26,923 bases of DNA from Actinomycetes bacterium. Its GTDB lineage: Bacteria > Actinomycetota > Actinomycetes > Mycobacteriales > Micromonosporaceae. Location of the stretch: assembly GCA_023402505.1 (NCBI GenBank), contig JAEYGD010000278.1, positions 1-26,923 on the forward strand. The letters run 5' to 3'. This document shows, one piece after another, positions 6,165-13,400 of the stretch (position 1 is its first letter; every line of letters starts with the position of its first letter). The notes under the pieces are model-generated. The model saw nothing but the letters and a program-made list of their open reading frames with translations, was not told the origin of the DNA and did not search any database. The position numbers and the translations under genes are program-made.

Positions 6165-8549
6165 GTGCAGTCCACCGCCGACCGACCGCCGACCGTGCCG
6201 ACCAGCGGCGACGAGCGTTGGCGGATCCGGCGCACCGCCGACGACGCCGGCCGGCTCGCGGAGACCGAGTCGATCTTCGCGCTCTCCAACGGCTGGATCG
6301 GCTGGCGCGGCACGCTCGACGAGGGCGAGCCGTACGGCATGCCCGGCACCTACCTCAACGGCTTCCACGAACGGCGCGAACTGAGCTACCCCGAGGACGG
6401 GTACGCGTTCCCGCAGCTCAGCGACACCGTGATCAGCGCGCCGAACGCCACCCTGGTGCGGCTGTGGGTCGACGGCGAACCCCTGGACCTGCGCACCGGC
6501 ACCATCCGCGTCCACGACCGGTGCCTCGACCTGCGCGCCGGCCTGGTCGAACGGCACACCGAGTGGGAGTCCCCGGGCGGGCACGCCGTCCGGATCCGCA
6601 GCGTCCGGTTGGTGTCGCTGCCCCGCCGGGCGGTGGCCGCCGTCCGGTGGACGGTCGAGGCGCTGGACGCGCCGGTCGGCGTACGCGTCTGCTCCGACGT
6701 GCTCGCCAACGAGCGGGTGCCGGAACGCTCCGACGACCCCCGGGCCGCCTCGGTGATCCACGACCCGCTGACCGCCGAGTACCGTCGCGTCGACGGCCAC
6801 GACGGGGTCCTGGTGCACCGCACCGAGCGCAGCGGCCAGCGGGTCGCGGTGGCGGTCGCCCACGACGTGCGGACCCCCGACGGCTTCACCTCGACCGAGG
6901 ACGAGAGCCCGGACCGGCTGCGTCTCGCCATCGACGGGACGCTGCACCCGGGCCAGCGGGTCGAGGTGACGAAGTTCGCCGCGTACGAGTGCGAACCGGT
7001 CGACGACACCGACCCCACGCCGCTCGCGGACCTGGTGGTCGCGGAGGCCGGCGCCGCCCGCGCGGAGGGCTTCGACGTGCTGCTCGCCGCTCAGCGCGCG
7101 GCCCTCGACGCGCTGTGGGAGACCGCCGAGGTCGACCTGGACGGCGACGACGAACTGCAACAGGCGATCCGCTTCTCGGTGTTCCACCTGCTCCAGGCCG
7201 GCCGGCCGGACGGGGACCGGACCATCCCCGCCAAGGGACTGACCGGCAACGGGTACGACGGCCACGTCCTCTGGGACACCGAGGGCTTCGTCCTGCCGGT
7301 GCTCACCTACCTGGCGCCCGAGGTGGCCCGGTCGGCGCTGCGGTGGCGGCACGCCCACCTGCCGGAGGCGCGGGAGCGGGCGGCGGAACTGCGGCTGACC
7401 GGTGCCACCTTCCCGTGGCGGACCCTCGGCGGGCGGGAGTGCTCCGGCTACTGGCCGGCCGGCACCGCCGGCCTGCACCTCAACGCCGACATCGCCGACG
7501 CCGTCCTGCGGTACGTCGCCGCCACCGGCGACGAGGCGTTCCTCGTCGAGACGGGGCTGGAGCTGCTGGTGGAGACCGCCCGGCTCTGGCAGGGCTTCGG
7601 GCACTTCTCCGACGACGGGACCTTCCACCTGCACGGCGTCACCGGCCCGGACGAGTACAGCGCTCTGGTCGACGACAACGTCTTCACGAACCTGATGGCG
7701 CGGCGGAACCTGCGGGGCGCCGCCGACGCTGCGCAACGGTATCCGGAGGCCGCCGCCCGGTTCGGTGTCGACCCGTCCGAGGTCGCCGGCTGGCGGGCCG
7801 CCGCGGACGCGGTGCACATCCCGTACGACCGGAAGCGGGGCGTGCACCAGCAGTCCGCCGGGTTCACCGAGCTGCCCGAGTGGGACTTCGCGAACACCTC
7901 CGACGACGACTACCCGCTGCTGCTGCACTTCCCGTACCTGGAGCTGTACCGCAAGCAGGTGGTGAAGCAGGCCGACCTGGTACTGGCCATGCAGCGCTGC
8001 CCGGGCGAGTTCACCGCCGACGAGAAGGCGCGCAACTTCGCGTACTACGAGGCCCGTACCGTCCGGGACTCGTCGCTGTCGGCCCCCGCGCAGGCGGTGC
8101 TCGCCGCCGAGGTCGGGCATCTCGACCTGGCGTACGACCTGTTCGCCGAGTCGGTGCTGCAGGACCTCGCCGACCTCGGCGACAAGACCGCCGACGGGCT
8201 GCACCTGGCCTCCCTGGCCGGGGCGTGGCTGGCGCTGGTGCAGGGCTTCGGCGGGCTGCGCGACGACCGGGGGGTGCTCTCCTTCGATCCCCGGCTGCCC
8301 GGGGCGATCCGGCGGCTCACGTTCCGCCTGCGCTGGCACGGCCAGCGGTTGAAGGTGACGCTGACCGGCGACGAGGCCCGCTACGAGCTGCCCGACGCGG
8401 GCCCCGACGCGACGGTGGAGCTGTGGCACCACGGCGAACAGCTCACGGTCACCGGGGCGGACCCGGTGATCCGCCCGATGCCCCCGGTCCCCGACCCCGG
8501 CCCCGAACCCCCCTCCCCACCCGCCCGCCGCCCTACCCCCCGCGCCTAA
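6165..8549 (+). CDS. GH65 family glycosidase/disaccharide phosphorylase
   Basis: A 794-residue cytoplasmic (alpha/alpha)6-barrel enzyme of the maltose/trehalose/kojibiose phosphorylase family. Domains run in order: N-terminal beta-sandwich (about 20-290, opening with SNGWIGWRG at 41-49), linker, catalytic barrel (about 325-700) and a small C-terminal beta domain to about 765. The general acid is Glu497 in TGPDEYS. A substrate-binding DTEGF lies at 371-375, and KQADLVL occurs in the barrel. The phosphate-site region reads TVRDSSLS, with Arg where many characterised phosphorylases have His, so phosphorylase versus hydrolase activity and the sugar specificity are open. No beta-phosphoglucomutase gene is adjacent. 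GGAGG lies four bases before the GTG at 6165; a GTG at 6195 is an alternative. The C-terminal 25 residues are Pro-rich. Confidence 0.9.
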   Translation: MQSTADRPPTVPTSGDERWRIRRTADDAGRLAETESIFALSNGWIGWRGTLDEGEPYGMPGTYLNGFHERRELSYPEDGYAFPQLSDTVISAPNATLVRLWVDGEPLDLRTGTIRVHDRCLDLRAGLVERHTEWESPGGHAVRIRSVRLVSLPRRAVAAVRWTVEALDAPVGVRVCSDVLANERVPERSDDPRAASVIHDPLTAEYRRVDGHDGVLVHRTERSGQRVAVAVAHDVRTPDGFTSTEDESPDRLRLAIDGTLHPGQRVEVTKFAAYECEPVDDTDPTPLADLVVAEAGAARAEGFDVLLAAQRAALDALWETAEVDLDGDDELQQAIRFSVFHLLQAGRPDGDRTIPAKGLTGNGYDGHVLWDTEGFVLPVLTYLAPEVARSALRWRHAHLPEARERAAELRLTGATFPWRTLGGRECSGYWPAGTAGLHLNADIADAVLRYVAATGDEAFLVETGLELLVETARLWQGFGHFSDDGTFHLHGVTGPDEYSALVDDNVFTNLMARRNLRGAADAAQRYPEAAARFGVDPSEVAGWRAAADAVHIPYDRKRGVHQQSAGFTELPEWDFANTSDDDYPLLLHFPYLELYRKQVVKQADLVLAMQRCPGEFTADEKARNFAYYEARTVRDSSLSAPAQAVLAAEVGHLDLAYDLFAESVLQDLADLGDKTADGLHLASLAGAWLALVQGFGGLRDDRGVLSFDPRLPGAIRRLTFRLRWHGQRLKVTLTGDEARYELPDAGPDATVELWHHGEQLTVTGADPVIRPMPPVPDPGPEPPSPPARRPTPRA

Positions 8550-8574
8550 CCCGCCCCCGCCTCACCCTCGCCCC

Positions 8575-8636
8575 GTTGACCAGGAAGTCAGCGGCTTCCC
8601 CGCCCGGCGTGCCGTCCCGCTAACTTCATGATCAAC
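8575..8636. repeat. 20 bp-arm inverted repeat, likely bidirectional terminator
   Basis: Left arm 8575-8594 and right arm 8617-8636 match in inverted orientation at 17 of 20 positions. Read on the minus strand, two of the three differences become G-U pairs, so the hairpin is better as leftward RNA, with a 22-base loop. The right arm contains TTCATGATCAAC, a motif I recall as frequent between genes in Micromonospora. The stop codon of the leftward gene (8632-8634) lies inside this arm. The hairpin also lies 26 bp after the GH65 stop, so it sits between two convergent genes. Confidence 0.65.
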
Positions 8637-9114
8637 GCTGGGGGAGGGGGGTCTCGGTGGGTGGGCCGCCGGCCATTCGTTGGCGGACCTCCTCCAGGGC
8701 CTCGAAGGCGTACGCCCAGTTGTGGCACTTGAAACTGCGCAGCCCCTCGATCGGGGTGCGGCAGTCGGCGCAACGCACCCCGGCGATCGCGTCCGGGACC
8801 TCGGTGTTGACGAACTTGCGGTCGCCGAGGATCACGGTCGCGATCATCATGCGGTCGTGCACCCCGGACAGCGCGGAGTTCACGATGTCGTACCAGTTGA
8901 CCCGCCGCGCGCACTTCGGACAGTCCGGCTCGTCGCCGCTGACCCACAGCGGCGCACCGATACTGCGCGGCGGCATGCCGAGCAGCTTCTCGATCCGGCG
9001 TACGTCGGACTCGCCGGTCGTCCAGCGGTGCCGGCCCGGCAGCGAGGCGGGCGAGTCGTAGACCGCACGGAACAGGTCGTGGTCGACCTCCACGGTCTCG
9101 CGCTGACTGGTCAT
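8632..9114 (-). CDS. Hypothetical Cys-rich protein, probable zinc-binding
   Basis: A 160-residue cytoplasmic protein with no signal peptide or membrane helix. The ATG at 9114 is chosen because AGGAGG lies seven bases upstream; a start ten codons earlier lacks this. It has CPKC (Cys65/68), CADC (Cys115/118) and Cys130 followed by His131, a spacing that could hold one or two zinc ions. A Trp/Tyr-rich segment separates the two CxxC pairs, and the C-terminal tail is Pro-rich. I do not recognise a named family. It lies downstream of another small zinc-motif gene on the same strand, 154 bp away. Its stop codon sits inside the inverted-repeat terminator. Confidence 0.75.
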   Translation of the reverse strand: MTSQRETVEVDHDLFRAVYDSPASLPGRHRWTTGESDVRRIEKLLGMPPRSIGAPLWVSGDEPDCPKCARRVNWYDIVNSALSGVHDRMMIATVILGDRKFVNTEVPDAIAGVRCADCRTPIEGLRSFKCHNWAYAFEALEEVRQRMAGGPPTETPLPQR

Positions 9115-9268
9115 CGGCGTCCTCCTCGACTGTCGGTGCCCCACCGTCCGCGCAGCTCGCGGGCACGGTCAACCGGATCAACGACACAGCCCGGAGCAAC
9201 CGCGCGGGCATCGGCTACCGCGGCTCGCTGGACGTCCGGCTGGCCGCCAGCCGTGACCGGCAGGACCG

Positions 9269-9595
9269 TCAGCGGAGTGGGACGGGAAGTGGCACCTCCC
9301 CGCGGATTGCCTGTTCAGCCAGCTCGGTGCGCTCGGGGTGGAGGGTGTTGTCGCGCAGCGGATGGGCGGGCACGCTGATACAGCGCTGGCCCGCCAGGGA
9401 CCTGCAGACCGGGCATTGGAGGAACAGGCCACTGGACGGCACCAGTTCGACGCCTTGGGCCAGGGCCGCTCGGCCGATCTTGACTATCGCCCGATAGAGA
9501 TCGTAATCCTGGTGCCGCGTGGCGGCTGCCGCTGCCTCGCGCATCCCTTCCCAGAACTGCTCGGCGGCTCTCGGCTCGTCAATGTCGACACGCAC
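9269..9595 (-). CDS. Small zinc-finger-like protein
   Basis: A 108-residue protein. The N-terminal half (about 10-50) is helical and Ala/Arg-rich. The C-terminal half has CPVC (Cys61/64), then Cys72, His78 and His86. This resembles the short zinc-finger module (CPxC, G-x-C, HxxR) common in actinobacterial and phage hypothetical proteins, where it is thought to bind nucleic acid. The GTG at 9595 is the best start; only a weak G-rich SD precedes it and the frame stays open upstream, so the N-terminus is uncertain. It is divergent from the AraC gene with a 67 bp gap. The 154 bp downstream of it (9115-9268) holds no clear gene. Confidence 0.6.
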   Translation of the reverse strand: MRVDIDEPRAAEQFWEGMREAAAAATRHQDYDLYRAIVKIGRAALAQGVELVPSSGLFLQCPVCRSLAGQRCISVPAHPLRDNTLHPERTELAEQAIRGEVPLPVPLR

Positions 9596-9662
9596 GGCCG
9601 GGCGTTCCCGTCCACGGCACCAGCGAAACCTCGTGTGGTGCGGCTGCTCGTAACATGAGGAG

Positions 9663-10511
9663 ATGCCACCCACCGGCCTGGTTCGTGTGGCCGGGACCGC
9701 GCTGGAGATCGCGGTCCCGGCGCCACCAGACCGCGTGGCGGGCGTCAGCATGGCCGGGTTCCGCGGCCGAGGTGAGACTCCGGCCTCGTTTCCGGTGGTC
9801 CCGTACCCGGCAGTCACGGTGTTCATCGACTTCGGCGACTCGGAACTCGTCGACGACGCCAGCGGTGAGCGGAAGCGGGGCAGCGTCGTCGTCGGCATGG
9901 CCCCGGGCAGCCTTCGAGGGCTGGGACGCGATATCGACCTCCTACAGGTACGGCTCTCGCCGGTGGTCGCGCACGCGGTGCTGGGGGTCTCCGCCGAGCC
10001 GAACATGACCGTGGTCGCCCTGGAGGAACTCTGGGGGCGGGAGGTCGAAAGGATTCGGGAACAACTCTGGACCGCCGGGTCGTGGGACGACCGGTTCGCG
10101 GTCATGACGACGGCGCTCGCCCGACGGCAGGAGGCCGGCCGCGCGGTGGATCCGGAGGTCGCCTTCGCCTGGGGGGAGATGCTGAGTAACCGGGGGCAGG
10201 TACGGGTGGAGCGGCTGGCGGCCGAGGTGGGGTGGAGTCGCCGGCGGCTGTGGTCCCGGTTCCGAGCCCAGGTCGGTCTCACGCCCAAGCGCGCCGCGAT
10301 GCTGATCCGGTTCGACCATGTGGCGCACCGCCTCGCCGCGGGGCAGAGCACCGCCCGGGTGGCGGCCGAGAACGGTTTCGTCGACCAGTCCCACCTCTGT
10401 CGGGACGTCATGGCCTTCACCGGGCTGACACCCGGGGGCGTGGCGGCCGCGCCGTGGCTCATCGTCGACGACATCGCGTGGCCGGCGCAGGCACCGGCAC
10501 TCCGCGTCTGA
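9663..10511 (+). CDS. AraC-family transcriptional regulator
   Basis: A 282-residue DNA-binding regulator. Residues 1-120 form a cupin-like sensing domain of uncertain ligand. The C-terminal 95 residues hold the double helix-turn-helix. The first helix pair lies around VRVERLAAEVGWSRRRLW (about 180-197), and the second around TARVAAENGFVDQSHLCRDV (about 235-254), followed by GLTPGGV, close to the family's GxTPxxY end. The AGGAG run abuts the ATG at 9663 with no spacer, so the true start may be a little downstream (GTG 9687). It lies 70 bp before the esterase-ABC operon and is its likely regulator, as YbtA is for ybtPQ. That role is inference from position. Confidence 0.88.
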   Translation: MPPTGLVRVAGTALEIAVPAPPDRVAGVSMAGFRGRGETPASFPVVPYPAVTVFIDFGDSELVDDASGERKRGSVVVGMAPGSLRGLGRDIDLLQVRLSPVVAHAVLGVSAEPNMTVVALEELWGREVERIREQLWTAGSWDDRFAVMTTALARRQEAGRAVDPEVAFAWGEMLSNRGQVRVERLAAEVGWSRRRLWSRFRAQVGLTPKRAAMLIRFDHVAHRLAAGQSTARVAAENGFVDQSHLCRDVMAFTGLTPGGVAAAPWLIVDDIAWPAQAPALRV

Positions 10512-10581
10512 CCTGAGCCGAGGCTCGCGGCGCCGGCCGGAGTGGAACATTTCTGCAAGACGGCCCGGCGGAGCGTCGGCG

Positions 10582-11574
10582 ATGCTGGCGATCATGAGAG
10601 CCAGAGCTCCGCTGGGCACCCGGATTCTCAGGGACGACCGGGACTGGGAAGCCATGACCGACGATCAGGTGATCGCCGCCCGCGAGAAGGCCAACCGCGC
10701 CGCGTCGTCTCCGCTCGGCCGGATCGTCACCGGCCTGCCGGACCGCCGTGCCCGCATCGAGGAGACAACGGTCGACCTTCCCGGCCGTCGGCTGGTGCTG
10801 CGGATACACCGTCCGAGAACGGTGGATCGGAAACTGCCGTTGATCATCTCGCTCCACGGTGGAGGTTTCATCGGGGGCACCGCCGCGCAGAACGACTGGC
10901 TCAACAGTCACCTCGCGGCCCGCTGCCCGGCCGTCGTCGTCGCGGTGGAGTACCGCCTCGCACCGGAACACCCGCTGCCCCGACCGATCGAGGACGGCTA
11001 CGACACGCTCCGCCGGATCGTCGACGACGCCGACGGGTGGGGCATCGATCCCGCCGCCGTCGCGGTCCTGGGCGAGAGCGCCGGCGGCATGATCGCCGCG
11101 CTCGTCGCACTGCGCGCCCGCGAGGACGGCCCGCCGCTCCGCGCCCAGGTACTGAACTACCCGAGTACGGACTGGACCGAGGCGATGTTCGACTACGCCT
11201 CGATCGAGGAGAACGCCGACAACCCCACGCTCTCGCTGTCGCGACTGCGCGCGGCCCGCAAACTCAGCCTGCCCTCGACGCTGGACCCGCGCACCGTCTC
11301 CCCGGTGAAGTTCGAGAACCTCGCCGGCCTGCCGCCGGCCCTGGTCGTCACCGCCGCGCTCGACCCGTTGGCGGACCACGGACGCCGGTACGCCGAACGG
11401 CTCCGCGAGGACGGCACAGATGCCCGTCTCGTCTGCTGTCCGAGGGCCACCCACACCTTTCTCAGCACTCCAAACCTGGTACCGGTCGCCCGGCCCGCGC
11501 GTCGGGAGATCCTCGCTTTCCTGCACGGCCACCTGCGCTCGGGCCGCCAGGTCAGCCGCGGGGCAGCGGGATGA
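10582..11574 (+). CDS. HSL-type alpha/beta hydrolase (esterase)
   Basis: A 330-residue cytoplasmic esterase of the hormone-sensitive-lipase (family IV) group. Visible features are the oxyanion motif HGGGF (92-96), the nucleophile elbow GESAGG with Ser166, the acid Asp261 in AALDPL, and His291 in ATHTF. No signal peptide is evident. The ATG at 10582 has GGAG about eight bases upstream; ATG 10594 is possible. Its stop overlaps the start of the first ABC gene as ATGA, so the three genes are probably one translation unit. In that setting it might release iron by cleaving an imported ester-type siderophore. That is speculation: known ferric-siderophore esterases belong to other families, and the enzyme could act on a different ester. 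Confidence 0.88.
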   Translation: MLAIMRARAPLGTRILRDDRDWEAMTDDQVIAAREKANRAASSPLGRIVTGLPDRRARIEETTVDLPGRRLVLRIHRPRTVDRKLPLIISLHGGGFIGGTAAQNDWLNSHLAARCPAVVVAVEYRLAPEHPLPRPIEDGYDTLRRIVDDADGWGIDPAAVAVLGESAGGMIAALVALRAREDGPPLRAQVLNYPSTDWTEAMFDYASIEENADNPTLSLSRLRAARKLSLPSTLDPRTVSPVKFENLAGLPPALVVTAALDPLADHGRRYAERLREDGTDARLVCCPRATHTFLSTPNLVPVARPARREILAFLHGHLRSGRQVSRGAAG

Positions 11575-13400
11575 CCGCCAGCGGCCAGGACGTCGCGAGC
11601 GCGGTCCCCGCCCCACCCCCAGCTGTCGACTCCAGCGGGGCGTACGGCCCGGCACGGTTGCTGGGCCCACACGTCCGGGGTTTCGCAGCCGTGGCGCTGC
11701 TGCAGGTCATCGGCGCCGTCGCGGGGCTGGCGCCGCTGTTCGCGGTGATCGAGCTGGGTCGCGCCCTGCTGTCGCCCGGCCCGGTCGACCGAGGTCACGT
11801 CTGGACCGCTGTGATCGTGGGCGCCGTCGGCCTGCTCGTACGACTGGTGTTCACCGGCGCGTCGTCGGGGCTCGGCCATGTTCTCGACGGCAAAGTGCAG
11901 CTCTCGCTGCGTCGGGAACTGGCCCGCAGCCTCGGGCGGGCACCCCTCGGCTGGCTCTCCCGTCGCCGCAGCGGTGAACTGGCGAAGGTGGTCGGCGAGG
12001 ACGTCGACGCCGTGCACCCGTTCATCGTCCACGCGCCCGGCGAACTGGTCTCCGCGTTCGTCGTACCGGTGGTGTCGCTGGTCTACCTGCTGACCGTCGA
12101 CTGGTGGCTCACGCTGATCACCCTGGTCCCCGTGGTGCTGGCCGTCGCGCACGTCCCGCTGCTGATGACCCCGGCCCGGACCCGGGAGCAGAAGGACTTC
12201 GACGCGGCGATGGGCCGGATCGCCAGCTCGGTCGTCGAGTTCGTGCAGGGCATCGCCGTGGTCAAGGCGTTCGGCGGTGCCGAGCGCGCCCACCGCAGGT
12301 TCCGCACCGCCGCCGACGACTTCGTCGACGTCTTCAGCCGGTGGGTACGCGGCGTCTCCGCGGTCGCCGCCGGTATGCAGCTGGCGCTGTCGCCGCCCTT
12401 CGTGCTGCTGGTGGTGCTGCTCGGCGGCACAGTGCGGATCACCTCCGGCGGCATGGCCCCGGCCGACCTGCTGCCCTTCCTGCTGCTCGGGCTGGGTCTG
12501 ACCGCCCCGGTCGCGGCCCTCGGCCACGGCTTCGACGACCTGCAGGCCGCCGGGCGGGCGGTCGGTCGTATCCGCGAAGTCCTCGGAGTGGAACCGCTGC
12601 CGGAGCCCGCGCGTCGGATCACGCCGCAGGACAACCGGGTGGAGCTGCGGGATGTCCGGTTCGGCTACGACGGCGGCCCGGAGGTGCTGCGCGGAATCGA
12701 CCTGGTGCTCGAACCGGGCACGACCACCGCGCTCGTCGGGCCGTCCGGCAGCGGCAAGTCCACCCTGGTGCAACTGCTGCCGCGGTTCTTCGACCCCACC
12801 GGTGGTTCGGTGCGGCTCGGCGGTGTCGACCTGCGGGACATCGACGGTGGGGAGCTGCACCGCCGGGTCTCCTTCGTCTTCCAGGACGTTCGCCTGCTGC
12901 GGGCGTCCGTAGCGGACAACATCGCGCTGGCCGTTCCGCAGGCGACGCCCGACAAGGTGATCCGCGCAGCCCGACTAGCGCACATCCACGACCGCGTACT
13001 CGCCCTGCCCCGGGGCTACGAGACCGTGATCGGCGAGGACGTCAAGCTCTCCGGCGGGGAAGCGCAGCGCATCGCGATCGCGCGTGCCCTGGCAGCCGAC
13101 ACGCCCGTCCTGGTGCTCGACGAGGCGACCGCCTTCGCCGACCCGCAGACCGACCGGGCGGTACGGCAGACTCTCGCGGCGCTCCGCGACCGAACCGTCC
13201 TGGTCATCGCCCACCGCCTGGAGACCGTCGTCGACGCCGACTTCGTCGTGATGATCGAGGACGGGACGGTCGTCGAGCAGGGCACACCGAGCGTGCTTCT
13301 GGCCCGGGACGGGAAGCTCGCCGCCTTCTGGCGAACCCAGCGGTCGGCGGCGGCCGACGACAGCGAACCACGTGTGCCGCAAGGAGACCATCCCCGATGA
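11571..13400 (+). CDS. ABC half-transporter, permease-ATPase fusion, IrtA/YbtP-like
   Basis: A 609-residue exporter-fold half-transporter. A six-helix membrane domain (about 35-325) is followed by an ATPase domain (about 355-590) with Walker A GPSGSGKST (390-398), Q-loop FQD, signature LSGGEAQ (493-499) and Walker B VLVLDEA (513-519). The D-loop region reads ATAFADPQ instead of the usual SALD. The AFAD form is typical of the IrtA/YbtP siderophore-import branch, exporter-fold proteins that take up iron-loaded siderophores. It starts at ATG 11571 inside the esterase stop (ATGA) and ends inside the next ABC start (ATGA). It should pair with that gene product as a heterodimer. The substrate is inferred. 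Confidence 0.88.
   Translation: MTASGQDVASAVPAPPPAVDSSGAYGPARLLGPHVRGFAAVALLQVIGAVAGLAPLFAVIELGRALLSPGPVDRGHVWTAVIVGAVGLLVRLVFTGASSGLGHVLDGKVQLSLRRELARSLGRAPLGWLSRRRSGELAKVVGEDVDAVHPFIVHAPGELVSAFVVPVVSLVYLLTVDWWLTLITLVPVVLAVAHVPLLMTPARTREQKDFDAAMGRIASSVVEFVQGIAVVKAFGGAERAHRRFRTAADDFVDVFSRWVRGVSAVAAGMQLALSPPFVLLVVLLGGTVRITSGGMAPADLLPFLLLGLGLTAPVAALGHGFDDLQAAGRAVGRIREVLGVEPLPEPARRITPQDNRVELRDVRFGYDGGPEVLRGIDLVLEPGTTTALVGPSGSGKSTLVQLLPRFFDPTGGSVRLGGVDLRDIDGGELHRRVSFVFQDVRLLRASVADNIALAVPQATPDKVIRAARLAHIHDRVLALPRGYETVIGEDVKLSGGEAQRIAIARALAADTPVLVLDEATAFADPQTDRAVRQTLAALRDRTVLVIAHRLETVVDADFVVMIEDGTVVEQGTPSVLLARDGKLAAFWRTQRSAAADDSEPRVPQGDHPR

Noticed and set aside
6018..8432. 804-codon minus-strand frame opposite the GH65 gene
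   Set aside because: GH65 motifs and an SD support the plus strand; the minus product is Gly/Arg/Val-rich with no recognisable fold.
9130..9265. Plus-strand coding-like stretch (around VNRINDTARSNRAGIGYRG) between the two zinc-motif genes
   Set aside because: It reads smoothly, but there is no start, SD or family match, and it continues as a shadow of the opposite gene; at most a gene relic.
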